This document shows positions 18,206-25,929 of a DNA stretch of 56,775 nucleotides, in pieces. Below the pieces are notes generated by a model that searched no databases, was not told where the DNA came from, and saw nothing but the letters and a program-made list of their open reading frames with translations. The translations under genes and the position numbers were made by a program. Source of the DNA: Alphaproteobacteria bacterium UBA1908 (GTDB taxonomy: Bacteria; Pseudomonadota; Alphaproteobacteria; Caedimonadales; UBA1908). The stretch lies in the NCBI GenBank assembly GCA_002337525.1, contig DDGG01000009.1:42656-99430 (forward strand), given 5' to 3'. Numbering within the stretch: the first letter of the stretch is position 1; the number at the start of each line of letters is the position of its first letter.

Positions 18206-19273
18206 GTGGAAGCATCACGTCTTGTCTCTCCAGAAACGACACCTGAAGACTTTCAGGAGAAGTCTTTGAGACCCAAATCCTTATCTGAATTTATTGGACA
18301 AAAAGACGTTCGTGAAAATCTAAAGATTTTTATTGAAGCTGCTAAAACTCGGCAAGAATCCATGGACCATGTATTGTTTTTTGGTCCTCCTGGTCTTGGG
18401 AAAACAACCCTTTCCCAAATTATTGCGACTGAATTAGGGGTTGGCTTTCGGGCAACATCTGGTCCCGTTATCTCCAAAGCTGGAGATCTCGCGGCTATTT
18501 TAACAAATCTCCAACCTAACGACGTTCTTTTTATTGATGAAATTCATCGTCTGAATCCTGTTATTGAAGAAATTCTCTATCCCGCGATGGAAGATTACAA
18601 AATTGATCTTATCATTGGTGAAGGCCCTGCAGCGAGATCCATTCAAATTGACTTACCACCGTTTACTCTTGTTGCTGCAACAACCCGAACAGGGCTTTTG
18701 ACTTCTCCTTTACGAGATCGATTCGGAATTCCCTTAAGGCTCGAGTTTTATACCCCTGAAGAGCTTGCTCTTGTGATTGAGCGAGGTGCCCGCCTGCTGG
18801 ATTTTGCCTTAAAACCGGATGCCATAACAGAAATTGCACGTCGCTCAAGGGGAACCCCGCGAATTGCCGGCCGTCTTTTACGTCGAGTCCGTGATTTTGC
18901 CGCCGTTTCCAGCACAGATCATGTTACTCTTGAAATGGCCCAACACTCTTTAACCCGTCTTGGAATTGACTCTGCCGGCCTTGACAGCCAGGATCGTCGT
19001 TACCTTGAAACAATTGCAACATCCTATGGAGGCGGCCCCGTAGGAGCAGAAACCCTTTCTGCAGCTCTTTCAGAACAAAAAGATACCCTTGAAGAAGTCA
19101 TCGAACCGTTTCTTATCCAACAGGGATATATCCAAAGAACCCCACGCGGTCGAATGATGACATCGATGGCCTATCGCCACATTGGTCTTCATGAACCAGA
19201 TCACCAAAAATCAGGATATCAGGAAAACGAAGGCCTTTTTTCACAAAAAACAAGCGATGTTCCTGCCTCATGA
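18206..19273 (+). CDS. ruvB: Holliday junction helicase motor RuvB
   Basis: RuvB is the AAA+ ring motor of branch migration. Walker A is GPPGLGKT at residues 60-67, Walker B is VLFIDEIHRL, and sensor 1 is VAATTRTGLLTSPLRDRFG. The winged-helix end contains RTPRGRMMT. The GTG start directly follows the ruvA stop. The last 25 residues form a polar tail beyond the usual end. The stop overlaps the ybgC start by 4 bases. Confidence 0.97.
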   Translation: MEASRLVSPETTPEDFQEKSLRPKSLSEFIGQKDVRENLKIFIEAAKTRQESMDHVLFFGPPGLGKTTLSQIIATELGVGFRATSGPVISKAGDLAAILTNLQPNDVLFIDEIHRLNPVIEEILYPAMEDYKIDLIIGEGPAARSIQIDLPPFTLVAATTRTGLLTSPLRDRFGIPLRLEFYTPEELALVIERGARLLDFALKPDAITEIARRSRGTPRIAGRLLRRVRDFAAVSSTDHVTLEMAQHSLTRLGIDSAGLDSQDRRYLETIATSYGGGPVGAETLSAALSEQKDTLEEVIEPFLIQQGYIQRTPRGRMMTSMAYRHIGLHEPDHQKSGYQENEGLFSQKTSDVPAS

Positions 19274-19695
19274 GACCCTTTATATCAACGCAACGCATTT
19301 ATATAGAAGATGTCGATTCTCAAGGTGTTGTTTATCATGCTAATTATCTGAAATTTTTCGAGCGCGCCCGCACAGAAATGTTGAGAAGCCTGGGATTTAA
19401 CATTTGGGATCATACAAAAAAGACAGGGGCTTCCTTTGTAATGCGACGCTGTCAATTAGATTTCAAAAGTCCCGCGCGTCTTGATAACCTGGCCACCCTT
19501 AAAACAACCCTATCAAGTCGATCGGGCGCCCGCCTTTCTTTTCATCAGACCCTTGAAATTGAAAGCAAACCCTGTGTAGACTTAATCTGTCTTCTGGCTT
19601 ATATCAATGCGGATCATAAACCTTTGCGTTTACCACAATTTTTGTGGGATCTTTTGGATTCTTCTTCTATGAACAAAAGGACTTCCTTTATATGA
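19270..19695 (+). CDS. ybgC: YbgC acyl-CoA thioesterase of the Tol-Pal cluster
   Basis: This 141-residue hot-dog-fold thioesterase is associated with the Tol-Pal operon and phospholipid metabolism. The 4HBT signature is IEDVDSQGVVYHANYLKFFERARTEML, with the catalytic aspartate near residue 15. Four-base overlaps with ruvB upstream and tolQ downstream place it in the middle of a single transcript. Confidence 0.92.
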   Translation: MRPFISTQRIYIEDVDSQGVVYHANYLKFFERARTEMLRSLGFNIWDHTKKTGASFVMRRCQLDFKSPARLDNLATLKTTLSSRSGARLSFHQTLEIESKPCVDLICLLAYINADHKPLRLPQFLWDLLDSSSMNKRTSFI

Positions 19696-20414
19696 ATACT
19701 GAAACTATGACAGCGACTCAAGTTGGTGAAAATGCTGCCTGCATTCCCTTTTCAATGTGGGACATGTTTTTAAATGCTGACTGGGTTGTACAATGCGTTA
19801 TGTTGATTTTACTCCTAACATCTTTTTGGTGTTGGACTATTATTTTTGCCAAGTCAACAAAACTGGCATCCCTGAAAAGAAAAGCGGATTCTTTTGAATC
19901 CCTGTTCTGGTCTGGAAAGCCCCTTGAAACATTATATGAACGCGTCGGTACAAAACCGGTTGAACCCCTTACTGCTCTCTTTTCGGCCGCGATGAGAGAG
20001 TGGAAACGCGCCTCTAAAGGAACCTCAGAAGAAAAAAGAATTTCTTTGGCTCAGCGCATTGACCGTACGATGCAAGTTACTTTAACGCGGGAAGTCGAGT
20101 CCCTTGAAAAAAATATGGGTTTTTTGGCATCAGTAGGATCAACAGCCCCATTTGTTGGTTTGTTTGGAACGGTTTGGGGGATTATGAACAGTTTTCAGGG
20201 AATTGCGGCTTCTCAAAGCACGAATCTAGCTGTTGTTGCCCCAGGTATTGCCGAGGCTCTCCTGGCGACTGCTCTGGGTTTGATTGCTGCTATTCCTGCC
20301 GTTCTGGCCTATAATCGCCTTTCTGAATCTATTAATCGCTACGCCAGTCGCATGGAAACCTTTTCCCAGGAGTTTTCAACAATCGTGTCCCGTCATCTTG
20401 AGTCAGGACAATAA
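19692..20414 (+). CDS. tolQ: Tol-Pal system inner-membrane protein TolQ
   Basis: TolQ (240 residues from the ATG at 19692) is the five-subunit channel partner of TolR; the pair uses the proton gradient to energise TolA. The first membrane segment is near residues 28-45 (CVMLILLLTSFWCWTIIFA). Two later ones carry GSTAPFVGLFGTVWGIMNSF and EALLATALGLIAAIPAVLAYNR. The ATG overlaps the ybgC stop as ATGA. A longer frame from 19644 would lie inside ybgC and is less likely. Confidence 0.95.
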   Translation: MNTETMTATQVGENAACIPFSMWDMFLNADWVVQCVMLILLLTSFWCWTIIFAKSTKLASLKRKADSFESLFWSGKPLETLYERVGTKPVEPLTALFSAAMREWKRASKGTSEEKRISLAQRIDRTMQVTLTREVESLEKNMGFLASVGSTAPFVGLFGTVWGIMNSFQGIAASQSTNLAVVAPGIAEALLATALGLIAAIPAVLAYNRLSESINRYASRMETFSQEFSTIVSRHLESGQ

Positions 20415-20416
20415 AG

Positions 20417-20863
20417 ATGGCTGTTTCTACGGGTCCAAAGAAGTCAACGAGAACGCGACGGATACCTCTTAGCGAGATTAATGTGACACCTTTCGTGGAT
20501 GTCATGTTGGTTTTATTGATTATCTTCATGGTGACGGCTCCTTTAATGACAGTAGGTGTACCTGTTGATCTCCCCAAAACCAGGGCAGGAGCCCTCTCTG
20601 AAAAGAGTGAGCCTTTGGTGATTTCTATCAATGCTGAGGGGAAAATTTTTCTGCAAGACTCGGAGATTGACTTGGCAACTCTTGCGCCAAAATTAAAAGT
20701 TATTCTTGAAAGCAAGCCAGATACCCGTATTTTTATTCGCGGAGATGCCAACATATCTTATGGCCGCATTGTTGAAGTCATGGGCACTCTCAATACGGCC
20801 GGTATTGAAAAAGTGGCGCTTATGGCACGCCTGCCCAAAAGTGCGCGTGGCAGCAGAAAGTAA
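20417..20863 (+). CDS. tolR: Tol-Pal system protein TolR
   Basis: TolR is a single-span ExbD-family protein. The membrane segment with the proton-path aspartate is INVTPFVDVMLVLLIIFMVTAP near residues 20-41. The periplasmic domain ends in IRGDANISYGRIVEVMGTLNTAGIEKVALM. It begins 2 bases after the tolQ stop. The length of 148 residues is normal. Confidence 0.96.
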   Translation: MAVSTGPKKSTRTRRIPLSEINVTPFVDVMLVLLIIFMVTAPLMTVGVPVDLPKTRAGALSEKSEPLVISINAEGKIFLQDSEIDLATLAPKLKVILESKPDTRIFIRGDANISYGRIVEVMGTLNTAGIEKVALMARLPKSARGSRK

Positions 20864-20869
20864 AACATT

Positions 20870-21706
20870 ATGAAAAAGGCGGCTTTTTTTTCGGCGCTTT
20901 TGCACTGTTTCTTTTTACTTTCCCTTATAATCACAATACCTGATTTTAAAAATCAGGATATTTTGTGGACTCCTGTTCCTGTCGAAATGGTTGATATTGC
21001 AGAAATCAGTCAGTCCCCTGCTCCCATACAAAAACCACAACCACAAAAAGAGACTCCTAAACCAGAGCAAAAGAAAGAAACAACTCCCAAACCTGTTGAT
21101 CCGCCTAAGCCTCTTCCGGCACCAGAACGTGAAAAGGCAGATGCTATTTCTGATCCTCAGCCTACTCCTGATCCCGTTCCAGAGCCACTGCCTAAAAAAA
21201 TTGAACCAACTCGGAAAAAGGAAGCCCCTCTTCCAAAGCCCAGGAAAAAACCTGCCAAGACAAAAACAAAGAAACCTGCCAATGATTTTGAATCTGTTCT
21301 CAAAGACCTGACAGATATTAAAGATCGTGTTGAAAAGAAAGAAAAAATTGAATCAAGTGACTCTTCTTCAAGGTCTTCTGGTGATCCTGGACCCAAGATC
21401 ACCATGAGTGAACTTGATGCAGTTCGTCGTCAAATTCAGGCCTGCTGGAACTTACCCGCAGGAGCAAAAGAAGGAAGCCAGCTGATTGTAGATATCCGTG
21501 TTTTTATGAATGCAGATGGCACTGTTCGGGACGCACGACTTCTTTCTTCCTCAAAAGGCAAATCCAATCCGTTTTACCGCACAGCCTCAGAAAGCGCTTT
21601 AAGGGCTATTCGTGATCCACGTTGCCAGCCTTTTTTACTCCCTAAAAGAAAATATGAGCAATGGAAAGTTTTTGTCATCAGCTTTAACCCCAAAGACCTT
21701 CTTTAA
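20870..21706 (+). CDS. tolA: Tol-Pal system protein TolA
   Basis: TolA spans the periplasm between TolQR and TolB-Pal. One N-terminal membrane helix (residues 5-25) is followed by a long Pro/Lys/Glu-rich extended region, roughly 45-140. A TonB/TolA-like C-terminal domain follows (RRQIQACWNLPAGAKEGSQ ... MNADGTV ... ALRAIRDPRCQPF). The linker is shorter and more proline-rich than in E. coli, as is usual in alphaproteobacteria. It sits 6 bases after tolR. Confidence 0.92.
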   Translation: MKKAAFFSALLHCFFLLSLIITIPDFKNQDILWTPVPVEMVDIAEISQSPAPIQKPQPQKETPKPEQKKETTPKPVDPPKPLPAPEREKADAISDPQPTPDPVPEPLPKKIEPTRKKEAPLPKPRKKPAKTKTKKPANDFESVLKDLTDIKDRVEKKEKIESSDSSSRSSGDPGPKITMSELDAVRRQIQACWNLPAGAKEGSQLIVDIRVFMNADGTVRDARLLSSSKGKSNPFYRTASESALRAIRDPRCQPFLLPKRKYEQWKVFVISFNPKDLL

Positions 21707-21770
21707 TTTGCTTAACGATAAAGGATCGGTTACACTCCAAAAAATTGAAATCATGGTAATCTCTATTTAA

Positions 21771-23078
21771 ATGAAAAAACTTCTGAACTTCCTCTACGCT
21801 CTTTTCATACTCCCTGTTACGGCTCATTGTGAAATGCGCATTGACGTGACTCAGGGTCATGTTGCGCCAACTCCTATTGCACTAACTTCCTTTTATGGAA
21901 AAAGTCAGGGGCTCGCCTCGTTTGGACAACAGCTAACCAAAGTCATCACATCTGACCTGGAATCTTCAGGACTTTTCAAAGCCATAGATCCACGTGCTTT
22001 CATTCAGGACCGTGACTCCCTGCGCCAGGGACCTAAATTTGACTCTTGGCGTGTTTTAAATGCACAGTTGCTCATGAAAGGTGACGTATCTCGAATGGCA
22101 GATGGTCGACTGCGGGTTGAGTTTCGTCTATACGATGTTATTCGTGAGAAACAAATGGAAGGCCTCGCTTTTTTTACAAAAGAGAAAAACTGGCGTCGCA
22201 TTGCCCATAAAATTTCTGATGCTATTTATAAACGAGTTACGGGTGAAGAAGGTTATTTTGATACACGTATTGTCTACGTTGCCCAAACAGGACCGGCAAC
22301 AAAACGTATAAAGCGCCTGGCAATCATGGATCAAGATGGTGCTAACCATCATTATTTATCAAGTGGTCGTAACCTTGTCCTAACTCCGCGTTTTTCCCCG
22401 GCAATGCACGATATTACCTACCTTGATTTTCAAAAAGGCCAACCTAAAGTTTATATTTTACGCCTGGCAACAGGCCAAAAATATCTTCTGGGGAAGTTCC
22501 CGGGTATGACATTTGCCCCACGATTCTCTCCGGATGGTAGCAATGTTGTTATGAGCTTTGCAAAAAATGCTTCTACTTCACTCTACAATATGAATCTTGT
22601 CACAAAGACAGTGACGCGATTGACTGAAACCATTGGCCAAATGATTGATACGTCCCCCTGCTACTCTCCTGATGGATCAAAAATTGCCTTTAATACAGAT
22701 CGAAGTGGTCCTCGATCACAAATCTATGTGATGAGTGCAGATGGGTCAAACATGCAAAGAATAAGCTTTGGAGAAGGAAGTTATAGAACACCTGTTTGGT
22801 CCCCAAGAGGGGATTTGATTGCCTTCACGAAAATGTACAAGGGGCAATTTTATATTGGTGTCATGAAGCCAAATGGTGAGGGGGAGCGCCTTATTGCAAC
22901 GGGCTGGCTCGTTGAGGATCCAGCCTGGTCTCCTAACGGTCGTATTATCATGTTTACACGAGGAGACCGTCAGGGGAGGTCCCGAATTCATACCATTGAT
23001 TTAACGGGTCGCAACGAACGAGAATTGAAAACGCCAACCGATGCCGCCGGCGCTTCATGGTCCCCCTTGATTCCCTAA
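21771..23078 (+). CDS. tolB: Tol-Pal system beta-propeller protein TolB
   Basis: TolB is a periplasmic protein that binds Pal. The 435-residue product has a signal peptide (about 20 residues), an N-terminal TolB domain, then WD40-like PD40 repeats with the recurring pattern FSPDGS, YSPDGSKIAFNTDRSG, WSPRGDLIAF and WSPNGRIIMFTR. A gap of 64 bases after tolA is the largest inside tolQRAB. Confidence 0.96.
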   Translation: MKKLLNFLYALFILPVTAHCEMRIDVTQGHVAPTPIALTSFYGKSQGLASFGQQLTKVITSDLESSGLFKAIDPRAFIQDRDSLRQGPKFDSWRVLNAQLLMKGDVSRMADGRLRVEFRLYDVIREKQMEGLAFFTKEKNWRRIAHKISDAIYKRVTGEEGYFDTRIVYVAQTGPATKRIKRLAIMDQDGANHHYLSSGRNLVLTPRFSPAMHDITYLDFQKGQPKVYILRLATGQKYLLGKFPGMTFAPRFSPDGSNVVMSFAKNASTSLYNMNLVTKTVTRLTETIGQMIDTSPCYSPDGSKIAFNTDRSGPRSQIYVMSADGSNMQRISFGEGSYRTPVWSPRGDLIAFTKMYKGQFYIGVMKPNGEGERLIATGWLVEDPAWSPNGRIIMFTRGDRQGRSRIHTIDLTGRNERELKTPTDAAGASWSPLIP

Positions 23079-23159
23079 AATTTTCATCATATACTATGTA
23101 TGTGTCGTATAAACGTACACAAAGACTATTTGTGTTTTTTTAAGGGAGCATTTAATACT

Positions 23160-23639
23160 ATGCGTCAAATTATACTAATGTCGGCTGCTGCCGCACTTGT
23201 TCTAGCAGGCTGTAGCTCAACACCAGAGACTGATAGTGGTTATCATGATTGGCCAACACCTAACACAGTTGTAGAAGGTCCTGTACCGGGATCAGCTGAT
23301 GATTTTAAATCAATCGGGGACCGTGTTTATTTTGACCTCAACAAATACAACATTAAAACAAACGGTGACGCTACAATCAAAGCTCAAGCAGCCTGGTTGA
23401 AAAAATGGCCGTCAGTTGGCGTTGTTGTTGAGGGACATGCCGACGAGCGTGGAACAGTTGAATACAACCTGGCTTTGGGTGAACGCCGTGCAACTTCTGT
23501 AAAACGTGCACTTGTCGCAAACGGTGTTGATGGTTCTCGTGTTGAAGTTGTTTCTTACGGTAAAGAACACCCTGAAGTTAATGGCCATAACGAGGCAGCT
23601 TGGTCGAAAAACCGTCGTGCGGTTACGACTATTCGCTAA
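23160..23639 (+). CDS. pal: Peptidoglycan-associated lipoprotein Pal
   Basis: Pal is an outer-membrane lipoprotein that grips peptidoglycan and TolB. From the ATG at 23160 (AAGGGAG about 8 bases upstream) it is 159 residues, with a lipobox LAGC at about residues 16-19. The upstream frame from 23100 would lack a proper signal peptide at its start. The OmpA-like domain includes VYFDLNKYNI, VVVEGHADERGTVEYNLALGERRA and SYGKEHPE. A strong terminator follows, so pal closes the operon. Confidence 0.95.
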   Translation: MRQIILMSAAAALVLAGCSSTPETDSGYHDWPTPNTVVEGPVPGSADDFKSIGDRVYFDLNKYNIKTNGDATIKAQAAWLKKWPSVGVVVEGHADERGTVEYNLALGERRATSVKRALVANGVDGSRVEVVSYGKEHPEVNGHNEAAWSKNRRAVTTIR

Positions 23640-23661
23640 GATAAGTTTAAACTCTAGTTTT

Positions 23662-23690
23662 AAAGCGGTCTTTACGGACCGCTTTTTTTA
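23662..23690 (+). terminator. Rho-independent terminator of the Tol-Pal operon
   Basis: A perfect 9-bp stem (23662-23670 with 23677-23685, GC-rich core GCGGTC/GACCGC, 6-base loop) ends in a run of seven T. It lies 23 bases past the pal stop codon. Confidence 0.9.
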
Positions 23691-23992
23691 TGCCTTTTTA
23701 CAGTAATGGGCTTATTCAGGAAGGGCCCGACCAATGATTATCACCCCATCAAAATTTTTTAAATGGGCTTTTTAAACAAAGATGACTCTCAAATAAGACA
23801 ACTATATGATGGTGATAATTAATGTATCACCTTAAAATATAATCTTTTTATGTCATTAATGCCACTAATACACTTAATATATTTTTTTAATTCTTCCCTA
23901 AACTGTCATTTATGCTATGGTCATACTGGTTTGTGAAGAATATTAATAAATCGTTAAGAAATGTTAAAAAATTAAATTACAGGGGACGGCCA
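23691..23992. promoter_or_regulatory. AT-rich gap with repeated ATTATCACC motif
   Basis: No gene is seen in these 302 bases. The 9-base word ATTATCACC occurs at 23737-23745, and its reverse complement GGTGATAAT at 23811-23819. The latter is part of a 7-bp palindrome (23811-23817 with 23825-23831). Such spaced inverted words can be operator sites for a repressor; this is inference. The region should contain the promoter of the next gene. Confidence 0.3.
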
Positions 23993-24637
23993 TTGACACA
24001 TTCACATGATCTTAAAACAGAATTGCAATTCTCGGAGGGGAAATTTACTCTTCCAGAAATTTTCATGAAAGATTTTCTTGCAGAAAAAGCGCCATGTTTT
24101 GGGCTAAACTATATTGAAGTAGACGGCAAAATAAAAGGGGCCTTCATTTTAAGGCCAAATAAGTTTATTCCGCCTGCCTCTACGGATCAGGGTTTTTGCT
24201 TTGGCCACAGTGTTTTGGGCTTTGGGGAAAGCACCCTTTTTCAGTTTGTCTTTCACTTTTATAATCACGCAACTTTTAACGCTCTTGTCAGTCTTGAAAG
24301 TGTTCTTGCACAGTCTGTTCTTTATACAATGACACGCCAGGAAGAGTATTTCTTTTTGTCTTTTAACCCTGATGAAACCGTGACAGCCTTTAAATCGACG
24401 CTTAAAGAAGACGATCTCAAAACATTTAAAACAAATTTTGATCATTTTCAAAACACACCTTGTCCCCCTGAAGATTATGATTACGCTGTCGCGCGTTTTA
24501 CAGAAAATCCTAAACCTGCGGGAGAGATTATGACATGGGTATGTCGAGATAACCTTGACTACCTTGACCTTAATGGTCCGCAACGAGAATTGACTCTTAA
24601 AATAGATCCTGATCTTTATTCCAAAAAAGCAGGATGA
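23993..24637 (+). CDS. Orphan protein, unknown function
   Basis: I do not recognise this protein. A frame from an ATG at 23912 exists but has no ribosome binding site. The TTG at 23993 has AGGGGA exactly 6 bases upstream, so I choose it (214 residues, starting MTHSHDLKTELQ). No signal peptide or membrane span is evident. The sequence is rich in aromatic residues, with a segment FQFVFHFYNHATFNALVSLESVLAQSVLYT near the middle. The fold looks mixed and globular. It lies between the pal terminator and the SIR2-like gene, with an 11-bp inverted repeat after it. A partnership with the next gene is possible but unproven. Confidence 0.6.
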   Translation: MTHSHDLKTELQFSEGKFTLPEIFMKDFLAEKAPCFGLNYIEVDGKIKGAFILRPNKFIPPASTDQGFCFGHSVLGFGESTLFQFVFHFYNHATFNALVSLESVLAQSVLYTMTRQEEYFFLSFNPDETVTAFKSTLKEDDLKTFKTNFDHFQNTPCPPEDYDYAVARFTENPKPAGEIMTWVCRDNLDYLDLNGPQRELTLKIDPDLYSKKAG

Positions 24638-24651
24638 GTTTAAAAGAGAAT

Positions 24652-24698
24652 TTGCTGGAATATTTTTAACAAGTCTTACATTTACAGTATTCCAGCAA
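24652..24698. repeat. Perfect 11-bp inverted repeat
   Basis: TTGCTGGAATA at 24652-24662 is matched by its exact reverse complement at 24688-24698, with a 25-base AT-rich loop. It starts 14 bases after the stop codon of the orphan gene. No T-run follows, so it is not a standard terminator. It could protect the mRNA 3' end or be a remnant of a small mobile element. Confidence 0.6.
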
Positions 24699-24759
24699 TA
24701 AAACTTAAATAATTTTTTTCTTTTTACGCATATCTAATAGTATTTTACTAATATATAGT

Positions 24760-25914
24760 ATGTGTATTGATAAGGAATGTTCGTGTCATTTTTGTAAGGG
24801 GATTCTTTGCGGAGGATCCGAATGTGCAATTTGCGCCCAAACACCCTATTGCTTAAAATGTTATCGAAACACCAAAAAAGAAGAAACCTCCCTCATTATG
24901 GGAAACGGGATTATTTTATCTCACCCTGAACATGCTTGTGAGTTTAAATTTAATTATCGAAAAATTGAATCTCATTTGATAGAAGTTTATAAGAAGCACT
25001 ATCAGAAAGCTAACCCCGAGTGCCCTGAAAAACTTCTAAATATTATCCGTCTGGAACTTTCTTTCGAAATTTTGAAGTACTATATTAAAAAACTTAGAAA
25101 AACTGATTTCAAAATAGACAAAATAAAGAATTTCATAAAATATTATCGCAATATTTTTAATCTTAATTATGACCCTATTCTCTATAAATCAATTTTCTCA
25201 AACCCCTCAGGTAAGGAATCTAACTTTAAAGACGGATTCAAAGGTGAGGATAAAATACCAGCGGATGAGATTGAAAAAAGAATTAAAGAAGACAATAAAA
25301 AGAGTAATTTATATTATCTTCATGGGGCCTTTCATATCCTCTATGTGTATGACTCTAAGAAAAAACAAGGAAACTCTGCACATTATTATAAAAAAATAAA
25401 ATCGGGAGGTGATATTCTGACTGACATAGAAAATAAATATGAAGAGATTATAAATTCATTCAGAGAAAATCCTGACTTAATAAAACCTGATCAATCGTAT
25501 GAGGATATTTTATATGTGATTGAATCTAAATCTCGCAACAAAAAAGCATGGATTGAAAGAGATCCCTATCTGGATTTTTGCTACTCAGAATTAGGAAAGC
25601 AAAAAAACATCCTGACGCTGGGATGCTCTTTCGCCAATGATGAACATATCCTGGAAAAAATCTTACTGAATAAAAACCTTGAACACTTAACAATTGGTCT
25701 TTATCAAAACTCTGATAAGAAAAATGTTTGCAAAGCCATAAGAAAAATCAAGGAATCTCATTTAGTCACTAAAAACAAAACAGAAGAAAACAATAAAAAG
25801 TATCAAAATAAAACAGTAGGTAAAAAATCAGAACTTAAAGAAACACTTGCTGAAAACATTAACAAAATACGTTTTGTGTGCACCAAAAATCTTTCTGAAA
25901 TACTTTGGGATTAA
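24760..25914 (+). CDS. SIR2-like (DUF4917-type) protein with N-terminal zinc-ribbon-like domain
   Basis: The 384-residue protein has two parts. Residues 1-35 hold nine cysteines, including CSCHFC and two CxxC pairs (CAIC, CLKC), consistent with a zinc ribbon. Residues 44-325 carry the landmarks of SIR2-like/DUF4917 domains in order: SLIMGNG (48-50, nucleotide-binding loop), IFNLNYDPILY (N136, Y137, D138), FKDGF, YYLHGAFH (H188, the expected catalytic histidine) and LTLGCSFANDEHI (288-297). SIR2-like domains bind NAD and many hydrolyse it in phage defence; activity here is inference. The last 60 residues are Lys/Asn-rich. The gene is markedly more AT-rich than its neighbours, which suggests transfer. 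No clear ribosome binding site precedes the ATG. It is convergent with acs. Confidence 0.7.
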   Translation: MCIDKECSCHFCKGILCGGSECAICAQTPYCLKCYRNTKKEETSLIMGNGIILSHPEHACEFKFNYRKIESHLIEVYKKHYQKANPECPEKLLNIIRLELSFEILKYYIKKLRKTDFKIDKIKNFIKYYRNIFNLNYDPILYKSIFSNPSGKESNFKDGFKGEDKIPADEIEKRIKEDNKKSNLYYLHGAFHILYVYDSKKKQGNSAHYYKKIKSGGDILTDIENKYEEIINSFRENPDLIKPDQSYEDILYVIESKSRNKKAWIERDPYLDFCYSELGKQKNILTLGCSFANDEHILEKILLNKNLEHLTIGLYQNSDKKNVCKAIRKIKESHLVTKNKTEENNKKYQNKTVGKKSELKETLAENINKIRFVCTKNLSEILWD

Positions 25915-25929
25915 CCTTGTTCATTCCCC

